A stretch of DNA of 64,000 bases, from NCBI RefSeq assembly GCF_001856665.1, contig NZ_CP017781.1, forward strand, positions 1,521,501 through 1,585,500, written 5' to 3'. The notes beneath the pieces were generated by a model that was given only the letters and a program-made list of their open reading frames with translations, made no database searches and was not told where the DNA came from. This document shows positions 38,721-48,428 of the stretch, in pieces. A program made the position numbers and the translations under genes. Origin of the DNA: Rhodobacter xanthinilyticus. Its GTDB lineage: Bacteria; Pseudomonadota; Alphaproteobacteria; Rhodobacterales; Rhodobacteraceae. Numbering within the stretch: position 1 is the stretch's first letter; every line of letters begins with the position of its first letter.

Positions 38721-39842
38721 TCAGCTCAGGACCTTGCGGAAGCGCGCGACCACCACGGTGAGGGCCACGCCCGCCATCGCCGCCATCGCGCCGATCTCGG
38801 GGGCGAGCACCGAGGCGCCGGCGCCGCGGTAGAGCACGCCCTGCGCGAAGGCCACGAAATGGGGGGCGGGGGAGATCAGTTTCATCAGGGTCTGGAGCCA
38901 GTCGGGCATCGATTCCATCGGCGTCATGCCGCCCGAGAGCAGGATCATCACGATGATCACCGGGATGATGAGGAGCCCGAACTGGCCCATCGTATGGGTG
39001 AAGCTCGCCAGCATCAGCCCGAGCGCCGCCACCGCCACCACATAGACCGCCGTGCCGAGGACGAAGAGCCAAAGCGAGCCGCCGATCGGCACGCCGATGA
39101 TCCATTCGACCACCACCACCAGCGAAAACACCGAGGCCGCGAGGATCACCGCGCCATTGGCCGCGATCTTCGAGAGCACGATCTCATGGGGGCGCACCGG
39201 CATCACCAGCACATGTTCGATCGTGCCATGTTCGCGTTCGCGGATCAGCGAGGCGCCGGCGAGGATCAGCGTCAGGATGGTGATCGAATTCATCAGCTCC
39301 ATCACCGAGGTGAACCATTTCGAGGTCAGGTTCGGGTTGAAGAGGTTGCGAAACACCACCGAGACGAGGCTTGTCGTGTTGGCGCCCGAGGGCGCGGCCC
39401 AGGCCGAAAGCTCGGCCGCGAGGAGCTGTTGGAGGAAGGTCGCGCCATTGCCGGCCTGCGCGATGGCGGTGGTATCGGCGTCGATCTTGATCGTGGTGGC
39501 GCGGCCCGCGCGCAGGTCGCGCTCCATCTCGGGGGGGAAGCTGACGACGAGCACATAGCCGCCGACCTTGAGCGCGGCCTCGGCCTGATCGGGGGTCAGG
39601 CTGTCGGGGGTCTTGAACATCGGCGCGCGGATCGCATCGGTCAGATGCTGGCTGAGCGGGCTTTGATCTTCGTCGACGACGGCGACGGCGAGGTCGTTGA
39701 TCTCGGTCGAGATCGCGTCGGCGACCATATAGGTCGCCACCGTGAAGACGTAGAAGATCAAGACCAGCATGACCTTGTCGGCGCGGATGGCGCGCAGCTC
39801 CTTGAGCGTCAGGCGGGCCGTATTCTTCAGGCTTTGCAGCAT
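38721..39842 (-). CDS. yhhJ: ABC-2 type permease, YhhJ-like
   Basis: The product has 373 residues. One N-terminal membrane segment (about 25-45) is followed by a large periplasmic domain and five or six C-terminal membrane segments, the ABC-2 exporter layout. It starts one base after the stop of the RbbA-like gene. The order HlyD-RbbA-YhhJ equals the E. coli yhiI-rbbA-yhhJ locus, so it should be a subunit of that exporter. The start MLQSLKNTARLTLKELRAIR was chosen because the longer upstream frame lies in the preceding gene. Confidence 0.85.
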   Translation of the reverse strand: MLQSLKNTARLTLKELRAIRADKVMLVLIFYVFTVATYMVADAISTEINDLAVAVVDEDQSPLSQHLTDAIRAPMFKTPDSLTPDQAEAALKVGGYVLVVSFPPEMERDLRAGRATTIKIDADTTAIAQAGNGATFLQQLLAAELSAWAAPSGANTTSLVSVVFRNLFNPNLTSKWFTSVMELMNSITILTLILAGASLIREREHGTIEHVLVMPVRPHEIVLSKIAANGAVILAASVFSLVVVVEWIIGVPIGGSLWLFVLGTAVYVVAVAALGLMLASFTHTMGQFGLLIIPVIIVMILLSGGMTPMESMPDWLQTLMKLISPAPHFVAFAQGVLYRGAGASVLAPEIGAMAAMAGVALTVVVARFRKVLS

Positions 39843-39843
39843 G

Positions 39844-42554
39844 TTACGGCTCCTGTTTGCGCAAGATCGCGACCGCGGCGGCGAGGTAGAGCGCGGCAAA
39901 GCCCGCGATGGCGGCGGCCGAAGTGCCGATATCGGCCCAGCCGAAGCCCTTGAGGAAGGTGCCAAGCGCGCCGGTCTGGAACCAGGCGCCGGGGAAGGCG
40001 AGCCCGGTGAGCCGCCCCGCCGTCTCGAGCGAGGAGACCGGCACGATCAGCCCGGAGAAATTCACCGTCGGGATGATCGAGATCACCGCCACCGCGAAAA
40101 CCGCCGAGACCTGGGTTTTCGTGAAGGTCGAGATCAGCTGGCCAAGCCCGGTGGTGGCGCAGACATAAAGGAGCGCGAGCGCGGTGAGCGCGCCGAGCGA
40201 GCCGGTGAAGGGCACCTGAAAGAGCCCCTGGCCGAGCGCGAAGAGCGCCGCGAAAGCGAGCGCCGAGAGCGCGATATAGGGGATCTGCTTGCCGAGCAGG
40301 AACTCGACCCGCCGCACCGGCGTCGAGCGGAAATTCGCGATCGTGCCGGTCTCGACCTCGCGCACGACCCCGATCGCCGACATCACCGCCGGGATCAGGA
40401 TCAGGATCAGCATGATCACCGAGGGCAGCATGGCGTTGGCGCTGCGGAAGGCCTGGTTGAAGCGAAAGCGCGTCTCGAGGGTGACGGGGCTCGGGGTGGC
40501 GGTGCCGCTCTCCTCGGCGAGGATCGCCGCAAAGCGGGTCAGCGCGCCGAGCGCATAGCCGCGCGCGGTCTCGGCGCGAAACGGCATCGAGCCATCGACC
40601 CAGAGCGAGACCTCGGGCACCTTGCCCTGATGCAGCATCCGCCCCGCGCCCTCGGGGATCTCGAGCGCGACGGTGAGCGCGCCGGCCTTCATCCGCGCCT
40701 CGAGCGCGTCGAGGCTCTCGACCGGGGCGGTCTCGGCAAATTGCGCGATCGCGGTGAATTGCTCGGCAAGGCGGCGGCTCTCGGGGGTCTGGTCTTGGTC
40801 GAAGACCGCGAAGCTGAGCTCGTCGACATCGAAAGAGATCCCGTAACCAACGGTAATCATGAGGATAATCGGCCCGGCCAGGGCGAAGAAGAGGCGGATC
40901 GGATCGCGCAGGAGCTCGAGGCTCTCGCGCCAGGTATAGGCCCAGAGCCGGGTGAGCGCAGCCGCGCGGGCGGGGGGGCGCGGGGTGGCGGGGCGGCGGG
41001 CGGGGCGGGCGCCGCCGGCGGGGCCTCGGCGCTGATTTCCGCCTCCAGATAGCGGATGAACGCCTCCTCGAGATCGCTCACGCCCTGGCGCGCGGCGAGC
41101 TCGGCGGGGGTGCCCACCGCCAGCACCCGCCCCGCATGCATCAGCGAGATCCGGTCGCAGCGCGCCGCCTCGTTCATGAAATGCGTCGAGATGAAGATCG
41201 TCACGCCGTGCTCGCGCGAGAGCGAGATCAGCTTGCGCCAGAAGGCATCGCGCGCCACCGGGTCGACGCCGGAGGTCGGCTCGTCGAGGATCAGGATCCG
41301 CGGCTCATGGATCGTCGCGACCGCGAGTTGCAGCCGCTGGCGGATCCCGAGCGGCAGGCTCTCGGGCTTCTCGCCCGCGACATCGGCGAGGTCGAATTCG
41401 GCCAGAACCTCGGCCACGCGGGGCGCGCGCCGCGCCGGGGCGATACCGTAGAGATCGGCGTGGAGCGCGAGGTTTTGCGCCACCGTCAGCTCGCCATAGA
41501 GCGAAAAGCTCTGCGACATATAGCCGATGCGCAGCCGCGCGGCCATGTCCGAGGCGGCAAGTGCTGTGCCGAAGAGCCGCGTCTCGCCCGAGCTTGGCGC
41601 CAAGAGCCCGGTCATCATCTTCATCGTCGTGGTCTTGCCGCAGCCATTCGAGCCGAGAAAGCCGAAAATCTCGCCCTCGGGGATCTCGAAACTGACATCC
41701 TCGACCGCGGTGAACGGGCCAAAGCGCTTGGTAAGATGCCGCGCCTCGATCGCGGGGGGGCCGTCCTTCGCCACCCGCGGGGTGATCTCGACGGGCTTGT
41801 GCGCGGCGCGCTCGGCCTCGGGCAAAAGCGCGATGAAGGCCTCCTCGAGATGCGCGGCGCCGACGCGCGCGCGCAGCTCGGCGGGGCTGCCCGCGGCAAT
41901 CACCCGCCCGCCATCCATCGCCGCGAGCCAGTCGAAGCGCTCGGCCTCCTCCATATAGGCGGTGGCGACGATCACGCTCATCCCCGGCATCTGGGCGCGC
42001 AACCGCTCGATCAGCTCCCAAAATTGCCGCCGCGAGAGCGGGTCGACGCCGGTCGTGGGCTCATCAAGGATCAGAAGCTCCGGGTCGTGGATCAGCGCGC
42101 AACAGAGGCTGAGCTTTTGCTTCATGCCCCCCGAGAGCTTGCCCGCCGGGCGGTCGGGGAAGGGCGCAAGGCCGGTCGCCTCGAGGAGCATCGCGATCCG
42201 CGCCGCGCGCTCGGCCGCGCCCTGGCCAAACAGCCGGCCAAAGAAATCGAGGTTCTCGCGCACGCTCAGCGTCGGGTAGAGGTTGCGCCCGAGGCCCTGC
42301 GGCATATAGGCGACCCGCGGCGCGACGGCGGCGCGCGCGGCCGGCGTGGCGAGATCGGCGCCGAGCGCCTCGACGCGCCCGGTCTGGCGCCGGCGCACGC
42401 CCGCGATGAGCGCCAAGAGCGTCGATTTGCCGACCCCGTCGGGCCCGATCAGCCCCGCCATCACCCCCGCGGGGATCGCCAGATCCACCCCCTCGAGCGC
42501 CACGGCCCGGCCGTAGCGATGGCTCACCCCCTCCAGACGCGCGGCGTAGCCCAT
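39844..42554 (-). CDS. rbbA: RbbA-like ABC protein (two ATPases and permease), frameshifted
   Basis: Together the parts give about 903 residues, like E. coli RbbA (911). Two ABC ATPase domains come first: Walker [10 protein letters not shown] near 37 and GSNGCGKTT near 298, each with an LSGGM- or LGIRQ-type signature. A Pro/Ala-rich linker leads to an ABC-2 permease domain from about residue 535. The frame changes in a run of seven G at 40972-40978 (C on the coding strand). Eight would continue [20 protein letters not shown] into [10 protein letters not shown]. The permease has no good start of its own. RbbA in E. coli is ribosome-associated; here an export role with the HlyD protein is likely. 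Confidence 0.82.
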
Positions 42555-42558
42555 GGCG

Positions 42559-43590
42559 TCACGGCAGTTTCACGGCGAGATCGGCGGGCCAGTCGGCGGC
42601 CGGATCGGTGCGCACAAAGCCGATGCCGCGCACGCCGACCTTCACCCGATCCTCGAATTTCTCGAGCAAATCCCGTGGGATGGTGAGTTTGACGCGGAAC
42701 ACGAGCTTGGCGCGCTCCTCCGAGGTCTCGACGCTTTTGGGCGTGAACTGCGCCTCGGGGGCGATGAAGGTGATCCGCGCGGGCACGACATAATCGGGCG
42801 CGGGGTCAAGCACGATCCGCGCCTCGTCGCCCATCGCGAGCACGCCCACTGTCTCGGCGGGCAGATAAAGGCTCATGTAGACATCGGTGAGGTCGAGCAG
42901 CGTCGCGACCGGCGTGCCCGCCGCGATCACCTCGCCCGGCTCATGCAGCCGGTAGAGCACGCGCCCCCGGATCGGCGCGCGGATAGTCAGATCCTCGAGC
43001 GCGACATTGAGCTCCTCGAGCGCGGCATTGGCCGCCGCGATCAGCGCCTCGCCGTTCGAGACCTGCGCCCGCGCCGCCGCGCGCGAGGCCTGCGCCGTTT
43101 TCAGCGCGTTCGTGGCGTCATCGAGCACGCTTTGCGCGGCATGGCCCTCGCGGTTGAGCACGACGACCCGGTCATAGGAGGTCTGCGCGACGGCCAGCGC
43201 GCTTTCGGCCTGCATCACCGCGGCCTGAGCCTGCTCCTTGGCGGCCTCGGCCTGCAAGAGCGAGGCCTTGGCGCCGAGGATCCGCGCCTGAACATCGCGG
43301 TCGTCGAGCCTCGCGATCACCGCGCCGGCCTCGACGAGATCGCCCTCGCGGGCCGTGATCTCGGTCAGCCGGCCTGCGTATTTCCCCGCGACATCAAGGC
43401 TTTGCGCCTCGATCCGGCCGTTCGAGGAGGCCACCTTGTCAGTCTCGGCGCGCTGCGTGAAGCGCGCCACCAGCGCCTCGAAACTGGTCTCGGCCCGCGC
43501 CCCGGCGGGCGCGGCGAGCGCGCCCATCGCCAGCGCCGAGACGACGAGGAGCGCGCCAAGCGGGCGGCAAAGGGGCGGGGAGGTGAGCAT
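42559..43590 (-). CDS. HlyD-family membrane fusion protein
   Basis: The product has 343 residues. A signal or anchor segment covers about 8-28. A lipoyl-like half ([17 protein letters not shown]) and its partner ([20 protein letters not shown]) flank a long alpha-hairpin coiled coil (about 90-190). This is the periplasmic adaptor of the exporter encoded downstream; it precedes the RbbA-like gene by 4 bases. The ATG at 43590 has an AAGGAG site; an upstream ATG at 43638 is less likely. Confidence 0.88.
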   Translation of the reverse strand: MLTSPPLCRPLGALLVVSALAMGALAAPAGARAETSFEALVARFTQRAETDKVASSNGRIEAQSLDVAGKYAGRLTEITAREGDLVEAGAVIARLDDRDVQARILGAKASLLQAEAAKEQAQAAVMQAESALAVAQTSYDRVVVLNREGHAAQSVLDDATNALKTAQASRAAARAQVSNGEALIAAANAALEELNVALEDLTIRAPIRGRVLYRLHEPGEVIAAGTPVATLLDLTDVYMSLYLPAETVGVLAMGDEARIVLDPAPDYVVPARITFIAPEAQFTPKSVETSEERAKLVFRVKLTIPRDLLEKFEDRVKVGVRGIGFVRTDPAADWPADLAVKLP

Positions 43591-43646
43591 CGCGGGGCTC
43601 CTTGGCTGGGTCGGGCGGCGCCAGACCGAACGGTTCACTTTTGCGC

Positions 43647-43675
43647 AGGGTGGACCCGCGCGCCGCCGCTGTCAA
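43647..43675 (-). promoter_or_regulatory. Possible promoter of the HlyD-RbbA-YhhJ operon
   Basis: On the minus strand TTGACA (43675-43670) and CACCCT (43652-43647) are 17 bases apart and about 57 bases upstream of the HlyD start. The -35 box is perfect and the -10 box is poor, which is common in G+C-rich alphaproteobacteria. Confidence 0.45.
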
Positions 43676-43691
43676 CGCCCTGCCGCGGCCG

Positions 43692-44381
43692 TTACGCAGC
43701 GATCCGGCGCGCGCGCATCCGCAGGATCTGGGCCGCGGCCTCGCGCGGGGGGATGGTGCGGAAAATATCGCCCATCATCTTCGCATCGGCCACGAGCCCC
43801 GCGCGCCAGCCGCGCTTTTCATGCTTCATCGGGCTCTCGACGCCCGGCCAGCGCACCACCGCGATCCGCGCCGCCTCGGCCAGCCAGATCCGGTTGAGAA
43901 ACACCTCGAGGCCGAAGCGCGGCAGCGCCTCGAGCTCGGCGATCCGGTCCGCCAGCTGGGCGCGCGGCAAGACCCGCTCGCCCGAGATGTAATCGAGCCC
44001 GAGCGCGCGCCAGCTCGCCGGGGCATTGGCGCGCAGCGAGAGCGAGACATCGGCCGCCCCCGCATCGACCGGCGCGATCAGCCGCGAGACCGCGCCCCGG
44101 TCGAGCCCGCGCAGATCGGCGTCGAGAAGGAGCAGATGCGAGCCCCGCGCCGCCGCGATCCCGCGCGCGACCGCCCGGCTCTTGCCGCCGTTTTGCGGCT
44201 GCGCCAGCAGCCGGACGCCCGAAAACCCCGCCACCACCTCGGCCGTGCCATCGCGCGAGCCGTCATCGACGACGATCACCTCCTCGAGCGCCGGATGCCC
44301 CGCCACCGCGCCCAGCACCGCCCCGATCCGCGGCGCTTCGTTATAGGCCGCGATCACGCAGGAGATGGAAATCTCGCTCAT
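43692..44381 (-). CDS. Family 2 glycosyltransferase
   Basis: The product has 229 residues. The GT2 pattern is clear: CVIAAYNEAPRIG, VVDDGSRDGT and the DxD metal site in LLLLDADLRG. No membrane segment is seen. It is the last gene of a four-gene operon in which each start overlaps the previous stop. It would transfer a sugar from a nucleotide or polyprenyl donor, with a target shared with the GT21-like enzyme encoded two genes upstream. The acceptor is unknown. Confidence 0.85.
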   Translation of the reverse strand: MSEISISCVIAAYNEAPRIGAVLGAVAGHPALEEVIVVDDGSRDGTAEVVAGFSGVRLLAQPQNGGKSRAVARGIAAARGSHLLLLDADLRGLDRGAVSRLIAPVDAGAADVSLSLRANAPASWRALGLDYISGERVLPRAQLADRIAELEALPRFGLEVFLNRIWLAEAARIAVVRWPGVESPMKHEKRGWRAGLVADAKMMGDIFRTIPPREAAAQILRMRARRIAA

Positions 44382-44962
44382 GCCGCCGCCCTCCGCTTGC
44401 CGCAATTCTTCGCTGCAAAGCCGAGCCCGATCGCCACGATCAGGCCGAGCGCAAGCGCCGAGCCCTTGAAGATCCAGCCGTCGATCTGGCCATAGGCCGC
44501 GCCGAAGCCATAGCCAATGGCTACGAAAATCAACACCTTGGGCACCGAGATCAGCGAGTTGACCCAGAAGAACCGCCAGGCCGGCATCCGCGCCGCGCCC
44601 GCCGCGACAAGGACCGCGAGCCCCGCCGAATGGGTCCACTTGCCAAACATCAAGATCTTGGCGCCGCGGCTGCGAAACTGCGCCGAGAGCGCGGCGAGGC
44701 GGGCGCGCCGCAGCCCGAGCCGGCGCCGCCAGCGCTCGGGCATCGGCCCGAGCCCCCAGCGCCCGACCCCATACCAGATCATGTCGCCCACCATATCGGC
44801 GACCAGCACGACCACCGTCACGCTCCAGAGATCAAAGAGCTGCCGGCTCGCGAGCCAGGCCGCGATCACCGTCACGATCGGCCCCTCGACCACCGCCATC
44901 GGCGCCAGAAGCGTCAGCCCGTGCTTGGTGATCAGCGCCACCACCGTCTCGAGGCCGATCAT
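44378..44962 (-). CDS. DedA family membrane protein
   Basis: The product has 194 residues with about four membrane segments. DedA-type residues occur in EGPIVTVIAAWLAS and in the re-entrant region (GDMIWYGVGRWG; GKWTHSAG). Proteins of this family flip or transport lipids, including undecaprenyl phosphate and phosphatidylethanolamine. Its place between two glycosyltransferases suggests moving a lipid carrier or glycolipid. The start overlaps the upstream gene's stop. Confidence 0.82.
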   Translation of the reverse strand: MIGLETVVALITKHGLTLLAPMAVVEGPIVTVIAAWLASRQLFDLWSVTVVVLVADMVGDMIWYGVGRWGLGPMPERWRRRLGLRRARLAALSAQFRSRGAKILMFGKWTHSAGLAVLVAAGAARMPAWRFFWVNSLISVPKVLIFVAIGYGFGAAYGQIDGWIFKGSALALGLIVAIGLGFAAKNCGKRRAAA

Positions 44963-46092
44963 CCGCGCGGCGCCTCCGCCAGCGCGCCCGCATGGGTCAT
45001 CGCCGTGCCGCGCCAGGTGAAATCGCGCGTCCGCCAGGTCACCGCCCAAAGCGCGGGCAGCCAGAGGTCGCGCACCACCGCCGCGGCGAGATCGCGCGGC
45101 CCCGCGGGCCAGCCGGCAAGCCGCGCGAGCCCGAGCTCGGCACCATACCACGCCACCGGCAGCGCCACGAGCGCCGCCCCCGGCGCCGCCCCCGCCGCCA
45201 CCAGCCCGATCAGCGCCGCCGCCGCAAGCCAGGGGCCCTGCAAGATCTCCGCCGCGAAGAGCCCGACAAAGCCGTCGCGGCGCACCTTCGACCAGCGCAA
45301 TTGCCGGTCCCAGACCGCGCGGGCGGCGCGCGCCCCGATCGGCTGGGCAAAGAGCTGGCGCGGCAGGCGCACGCGAAGCCCTTGTTCGCGCACCATTTTC
45401 GTCGCGGCGACATCCTCGGCCATGTTGCGCCCGAGCCCCGCGAGCCCGCCCCCCGCCGCCAGAATATCGCGCCGCCAGAACAGCGTCTTGCCCTGCGCAA
45501 AGCCAAGCCCCACCGCATCGGCCGCGAGCTGCCAGCGCGCCTGATTGCCGTTGAGGAAGGCACATTCGACCGCGCCCCAGAAATTCTCGGCCCGCACTCC
45601 CACCGGCGGGCCCGAGACGAGCCCCGTCGCGGGCCCCCAGGCCGCCATCAGCGCGCGCAGATAATCGCGCGGCAACAAGAGGTTGCTGTCGGTCATCGCG
45701 AGATAGGCGCCGCGCGCGGCCGGGATCGCCTTTTGCAGGTTGTTGAGCTTGGGGTTGGCGGAAATCGGCGTCTCGCCGATCAGCAGCTGCGCGCGCTGGC
45801 CCGGATGGGCGGCGATCAGCGCCCGCACCAGCGGCACCACCGGATCGGCCGGGTCGGCCACGCAAAAGATCACCTCGTAATCGGGGTAATCGAGCCCGAA
45901 GGAGGAGCCCAGCGTCTCGGCATCGAACGGGTCGAGCCCGCAGACCGGGCGGATCAGCGAGATGAAGGGCAGCGCCTCGGGCGCGGGCGCGGGGGCAGGG
46001 CGGCGCGGCAGATAGCGCGCGGCCGAGAGCCCGGCGGAGAGCAGGTGGAGCCCCAACGGCAGAGCGAAAAGGGCCCAGAGCAGGTAGATCAT
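44959..46092 (-). CDS. GT21-like (ceramide glucosyltransferase type) glycosyltransferase
   Basis: The product has 377 residues. An N-terminal membrane helix (about 1-24) precedes a GT-A domain with D1 (CVADPADP), D2 (AMTDSN), D3 (NMAEDVAAT) and the RQLRW motif, the set known for ceramide glucosyltransferases and HpnI. C-terminal membrane segments follow. It likely adds a sugar to a membrane lipid. It overlaps the phosphoesterase gene upstream and the DedA gene downstream, by four bases each. Confidence 0.8.
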   Translation of the reverse strand: MIYLLWALFALPLGLHLLSAGLSAARYLPRRPAPAPAPEALPFISLIRPVCGLDPFDAETLGSSFGLDYPDYEVIFCVADPADPVVPLVRALIAAHPGQRAQLLIGETPISANPKLNNLQKAIPAARGAYLAMTDSNLLLPRDYLRALMAAWGPATGLVSGPPVGVRAENFWGAVECAFLNGNQARWQLAADAVGLGFAQGKTLFWRRDILAAGGGLAGLGRNMAEDVAATKMVREQGLRVRLPRQLFAQPIGARAARAVWDRQLRWSKVRRDGFVGLFAAEILQGPWLAAAALIGLVAAGAAPGAALVALPVAWYGAELGLARLAGWPAGPRDLAAAVVRDLWLPALWAVTWRTRDFTWRGTAMTHAGALAEAPRG

Positions 46093-46901
46093 GCGAGCGT
46101 TTCCTTGAGCGCGCCCTGCGGCGCGGCGATGCGGGCGGCCTCGGGCGCCCATTGCAGAAGATGCAGCCGCCCGTCGGCGTGTTCGACCAGCGCGGTCAGG
46201 CTGTCGACCCAATCGCCGCAATTGGCGTAGATCCGCCCGGCGACATCGCGCAGCGCGGGTTTGTGGGAATGGCCGCAGATGATGCCCTCGCGCCCGGCGG
46301 TCTCGGCGATCAGCGCCAGCCGCCGCTCGAACCCGTCGCCCATCGCGAGCAGCGTGTTGACCCCGGCCAGCACCGCCTGAATGAGCGAGCGTTCGCCCTC
46401 CGAGAGGCCGCGATGGCGGCGCAGGGCCTGATCGAGCCGGCGCAAGAGCGCATCGGCGCGCGAGCCGATCCGCGTCATCCAGTGCCAGCGCAGGAGCCGC
46501 CCGTCGGCCTGATCGCCATGCAAGACCAGATAGCGCCGCCCGTCGGCCGCCTCATGGGTGACCCGCTCGGCCACCCGCACCGCGGGCATCGGGCGCGGGA
46601 AATCGACCGCCATCTCGCGGTCATGGTTGCCGTAGAGGTAGATCACCTCGCGCCCGGCGGTGACCTGCGCGCCGATCCAGTCGACAATGGCGTCATGGGT
46701 GGCGCTCCAATGCACCGCGGCGGGGTGCCAGATATCGAGGATATCGCCGACGAGATAGATCCGCTCGGCCTCGATCTGGCGCAGGAAGCTCAAGATCTCG
46801 GTTGCGCGGCAGCCGCGGGCCCCAAGATGCAGGTCGGAGAGAAAGAGGCTGCGCACGGCGAGCGCGGGCCCGGGGAGCGGAGCGGAGGGGCAGTGCGGCA
46901 T
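46089..46901 (-). CDS. Metallophosphoesterase of the LpxH-like type
   Basis: The product has 270 residues. The calcineurin-fold motifs are complete: LFLSDLHLGARG, GDILDIWH, YGNHD, and GHSHKP near the end. It matches UDP-2,3-diacylglucosamine pyrophosphatase-like proteins. In this operon with two glycosyltransferases and a DedA protein a role in lipid head-group processing is more likely than housekeeping lipid A synthesis. The start MPHCPSAPLPG is tentative; an upstream ATG at 46994 is less likely. Confidence 0.8.
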   Translation of the reverse strand: MPHCPSAPLPGPALAVRSLFLSDLHLGARGCRATEILSFLRQIEAERIYLVGDILDIWHPAAVHWSATHDAIVDWIGAQVTAGREVIYLYGNHDREMAVDFPRPMPAVRVAERVTHEAADGRRYLVLHGDQADGRLLRWHWMTRIGSRADALLRRLDQALRRHRGLSEGERSLIQAVLAGVNTLLAMGDGFERRLALIAETAGREGIICGHSHKPALRDVAGRIYANCGDWVDSLTALVEHADGRLHLLQWAPEAARIAAPQGALKETLA

Positions 46902-46980
46902 GGCGAGACTCCCGTCTGATTCCTGAAGAGTTCTCGCAACTGCAGGTTTCGGGAATATGACGGCCACGCGCGGCCCTCGG

Positions 46981-47008
46981 GCTGAGGCAGGCAAAACTCC
47001 CCCTCAGC
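46981..47008. other. Stem-loop between the oxidase and phosphoesterase genes
   Basis: A 7-bp stem (GCTGAGG/CCTCAGC) with a 14-base loop follows the stop of the PuuB-like gene on the minus strand. No T tract follows, so its role as terminator is uncertain. A TTGCAC box lies just upstream of it. Confidence 0.35.
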
Positions 47009-47041
47009 ATGCCGCAGCGCAGCAAAAGTGCAACCCTTCTG

Positions 47042-48376
47042 TTACAGCGCGTCGATCACTTTGAAGTAAGGATAGGCCAGGCTCAGCGCGAGGCGCCGCG
47101 CGGGCCCGAGCTCAAAGCGCTTCGGCTCGGCCTGGTAAAAGCGCGGGATCGCCGGGGCGCGGCCAAGCGCCAGATCGGCCATCGCGCGCCCGCCAAACGT
47201 GCCCATCGCAACGCCGTTGCCATGCCAGGCGAAGGCCGCATAGGCGCGCGCCATGCCCGGCACCGCGCCCACGAAGGGGGTGAGGTTGCGCGCGAGATTG
47301 GCCAGCCCCGACCAGAAATAGGGTGTCTCGACCCCGCCCCAGGCCGGGAACATCGCCTCGAAATCGGCGCGGATCGCGCGGTGGATCTCGGCATGGGCGC
47401 GGGGCGTCCAGCGCACCCCGCCGCGCATCCCGAAGAGCATCCGCCGATCCGGCATCAGGCGGAAATAATGCAGCAAATTCCGAGTGTCATAGGCCATGAG
47501 ATCCGAGCTCCAGCCCTGTTCGGCGATCTCGTCCTCGGTCAGCGGGCGGGTCACGATCACCGAGCTTTGCACCGGCAAGAAGCGCGCGCGCATCCAGCCG
47601 GGCAGGTTCTCGGCCGAATAGCCGTTCGTCGCGATCAGGAGGTGGCGCGCGGTGAGCGTGCCGCCCGGCGTGGCGATGCGGTAGCCCTCGGGCGCGGGCG
47701 TGATCGCCTCGGCGGGGGAATTGGCGTGGATGCGCACGCCCAGATCCTGCGCCCCATGGGCAAGCCCGAGCGCGAGCGCGCGCGGGTTGAGCCCGAAGCC
47801 GAGCCCCAGATGCAGCCCGCCATGAAAGCCGCGCCCGGCAAGGCCTTGGGTGGCGAGCTCTTCGGGCGCGATGAGCTGCGCCGCGACCCCATAGGCGCGC
47901 GCCATCTCGGGCGCCTCTTCGCGCAAGGCCGCATAGGCGCGCGGGCTATGGGCGAGCTGCACCTCGCCATCCGAATGGCGTTGAAGATCAATGGCGTAGC
48001 GCTCGGCGAGCTCTTCGACGAGGGCGATCGCGGCTTTTTCGGCGGCGCGATGGGCGGCGAGCTCACCCGCGCCATGGCGGCGCGCGATCGTCGCGCCCGA
48101 GGCTTTCGCGCCGCCGATGCAGCAAAAGCCGCCGTTGCGCCCCGAGGCGCCCCAGCCCGGCGCATGCAGATCGAGCACCGCGACATCGGCGCCGGCCTCA
48201 GCCAGCCGCAGCGCCGCCGAGAGCCCGGCAAAGCCCGCGCCGATCACCGCGAACTCGGCCCGCGCCGCGCCCGAAAGCGGCGCGTAATCGCGGCCATCGG
48301 GCAGGGTCTCGGCCCAGAAGCAGCCCGAAAGCGAGGCGGCGGAATAGGCCGCCGGTTCATAGAGACGTTTGAGCAT
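47042..48376 (-). CDS. puuB: FAD-dependent oxidase, gamma-glutamylputrescine oxidase-like
   Basis: The product has 444 residues of the DAO family. The FAD motif FAVIGAGFAGLSAALRL starts near 42, and the segment GASGRNGGFCCIGG is typical for PuuB-like proteins. FAWHGNGVAMGTFGG near the C-terminus closes the FAD site. It lies 52 bases after the last potFGHI gene on the same strand, so oxidation of putrescine or its gamma-glutamyl form is plausible. No puuA-type ligase is in the window, so the true substrate is open. Confidence 0.78.
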   Translation of the reverse strand: MLKRLYEPAAYSAASLSGCFWAETLPDGRDYAPLSGAARAEFAVIGAGFAGLSAALRLAEAGADVAVLDLHAPGWGASGRNGGFCCIGGAKASGATIARRHGAGELAAHRAAEKAAIALVEELAERYAIDLQRHSDGEVQLAHSPRAYAALREEAPEMARAYGVAAQLIAPEELATQGLAGRGFHGGLHLGLGFGLNPRALALGLAHGAQDLGVRIHANSPAEAITPAPEGYRIATPGGTLTARHLLIATNGYSAENLPGWMRARFLPVQSSVIVTRPLTEDEIAEQGWSSDLMAYDTRNLLHYFRLMPDRRMLFGMRGGVRWTPRAHAEIHRAIRADFEAMFPAWGGVETPYFWSGLANLARNLTPFVGAVPGMARAYAAFAWHGNGVAMGTFGGRAMADLALGRAPAIPRFYQAEPKRFELGPARRLALSLAYPYFKVIDAL

Positions 48377-48405
48377 GACAGGCGCCGGAGCAGGGGGGGA
48401 GGGCA

Positions 48406-48419
48406 GGGCCCGCGGGCCC
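48406..48419. other. Palindrome between potI and the oxidase gene
   Basis: The perfect palindrome GGGCCCGCGGGCCC lies in the 52-base gap between the two genes. It may form a stem in the transcript and lower expression of the promoter-distal gene puuB relative to the transporter. Confidence 0.4.
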
Positions 48420-48428
48420 CGCCAGAGC

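Noticed and set aside
40857-40860. A separate permease gene starting at the ATG 40860
   Set aside because: The same frame continues upstream with the conserved permease N-terminus ([19 protein letters not shown]), and RbbA proteins are fused, so this ATG is internal.
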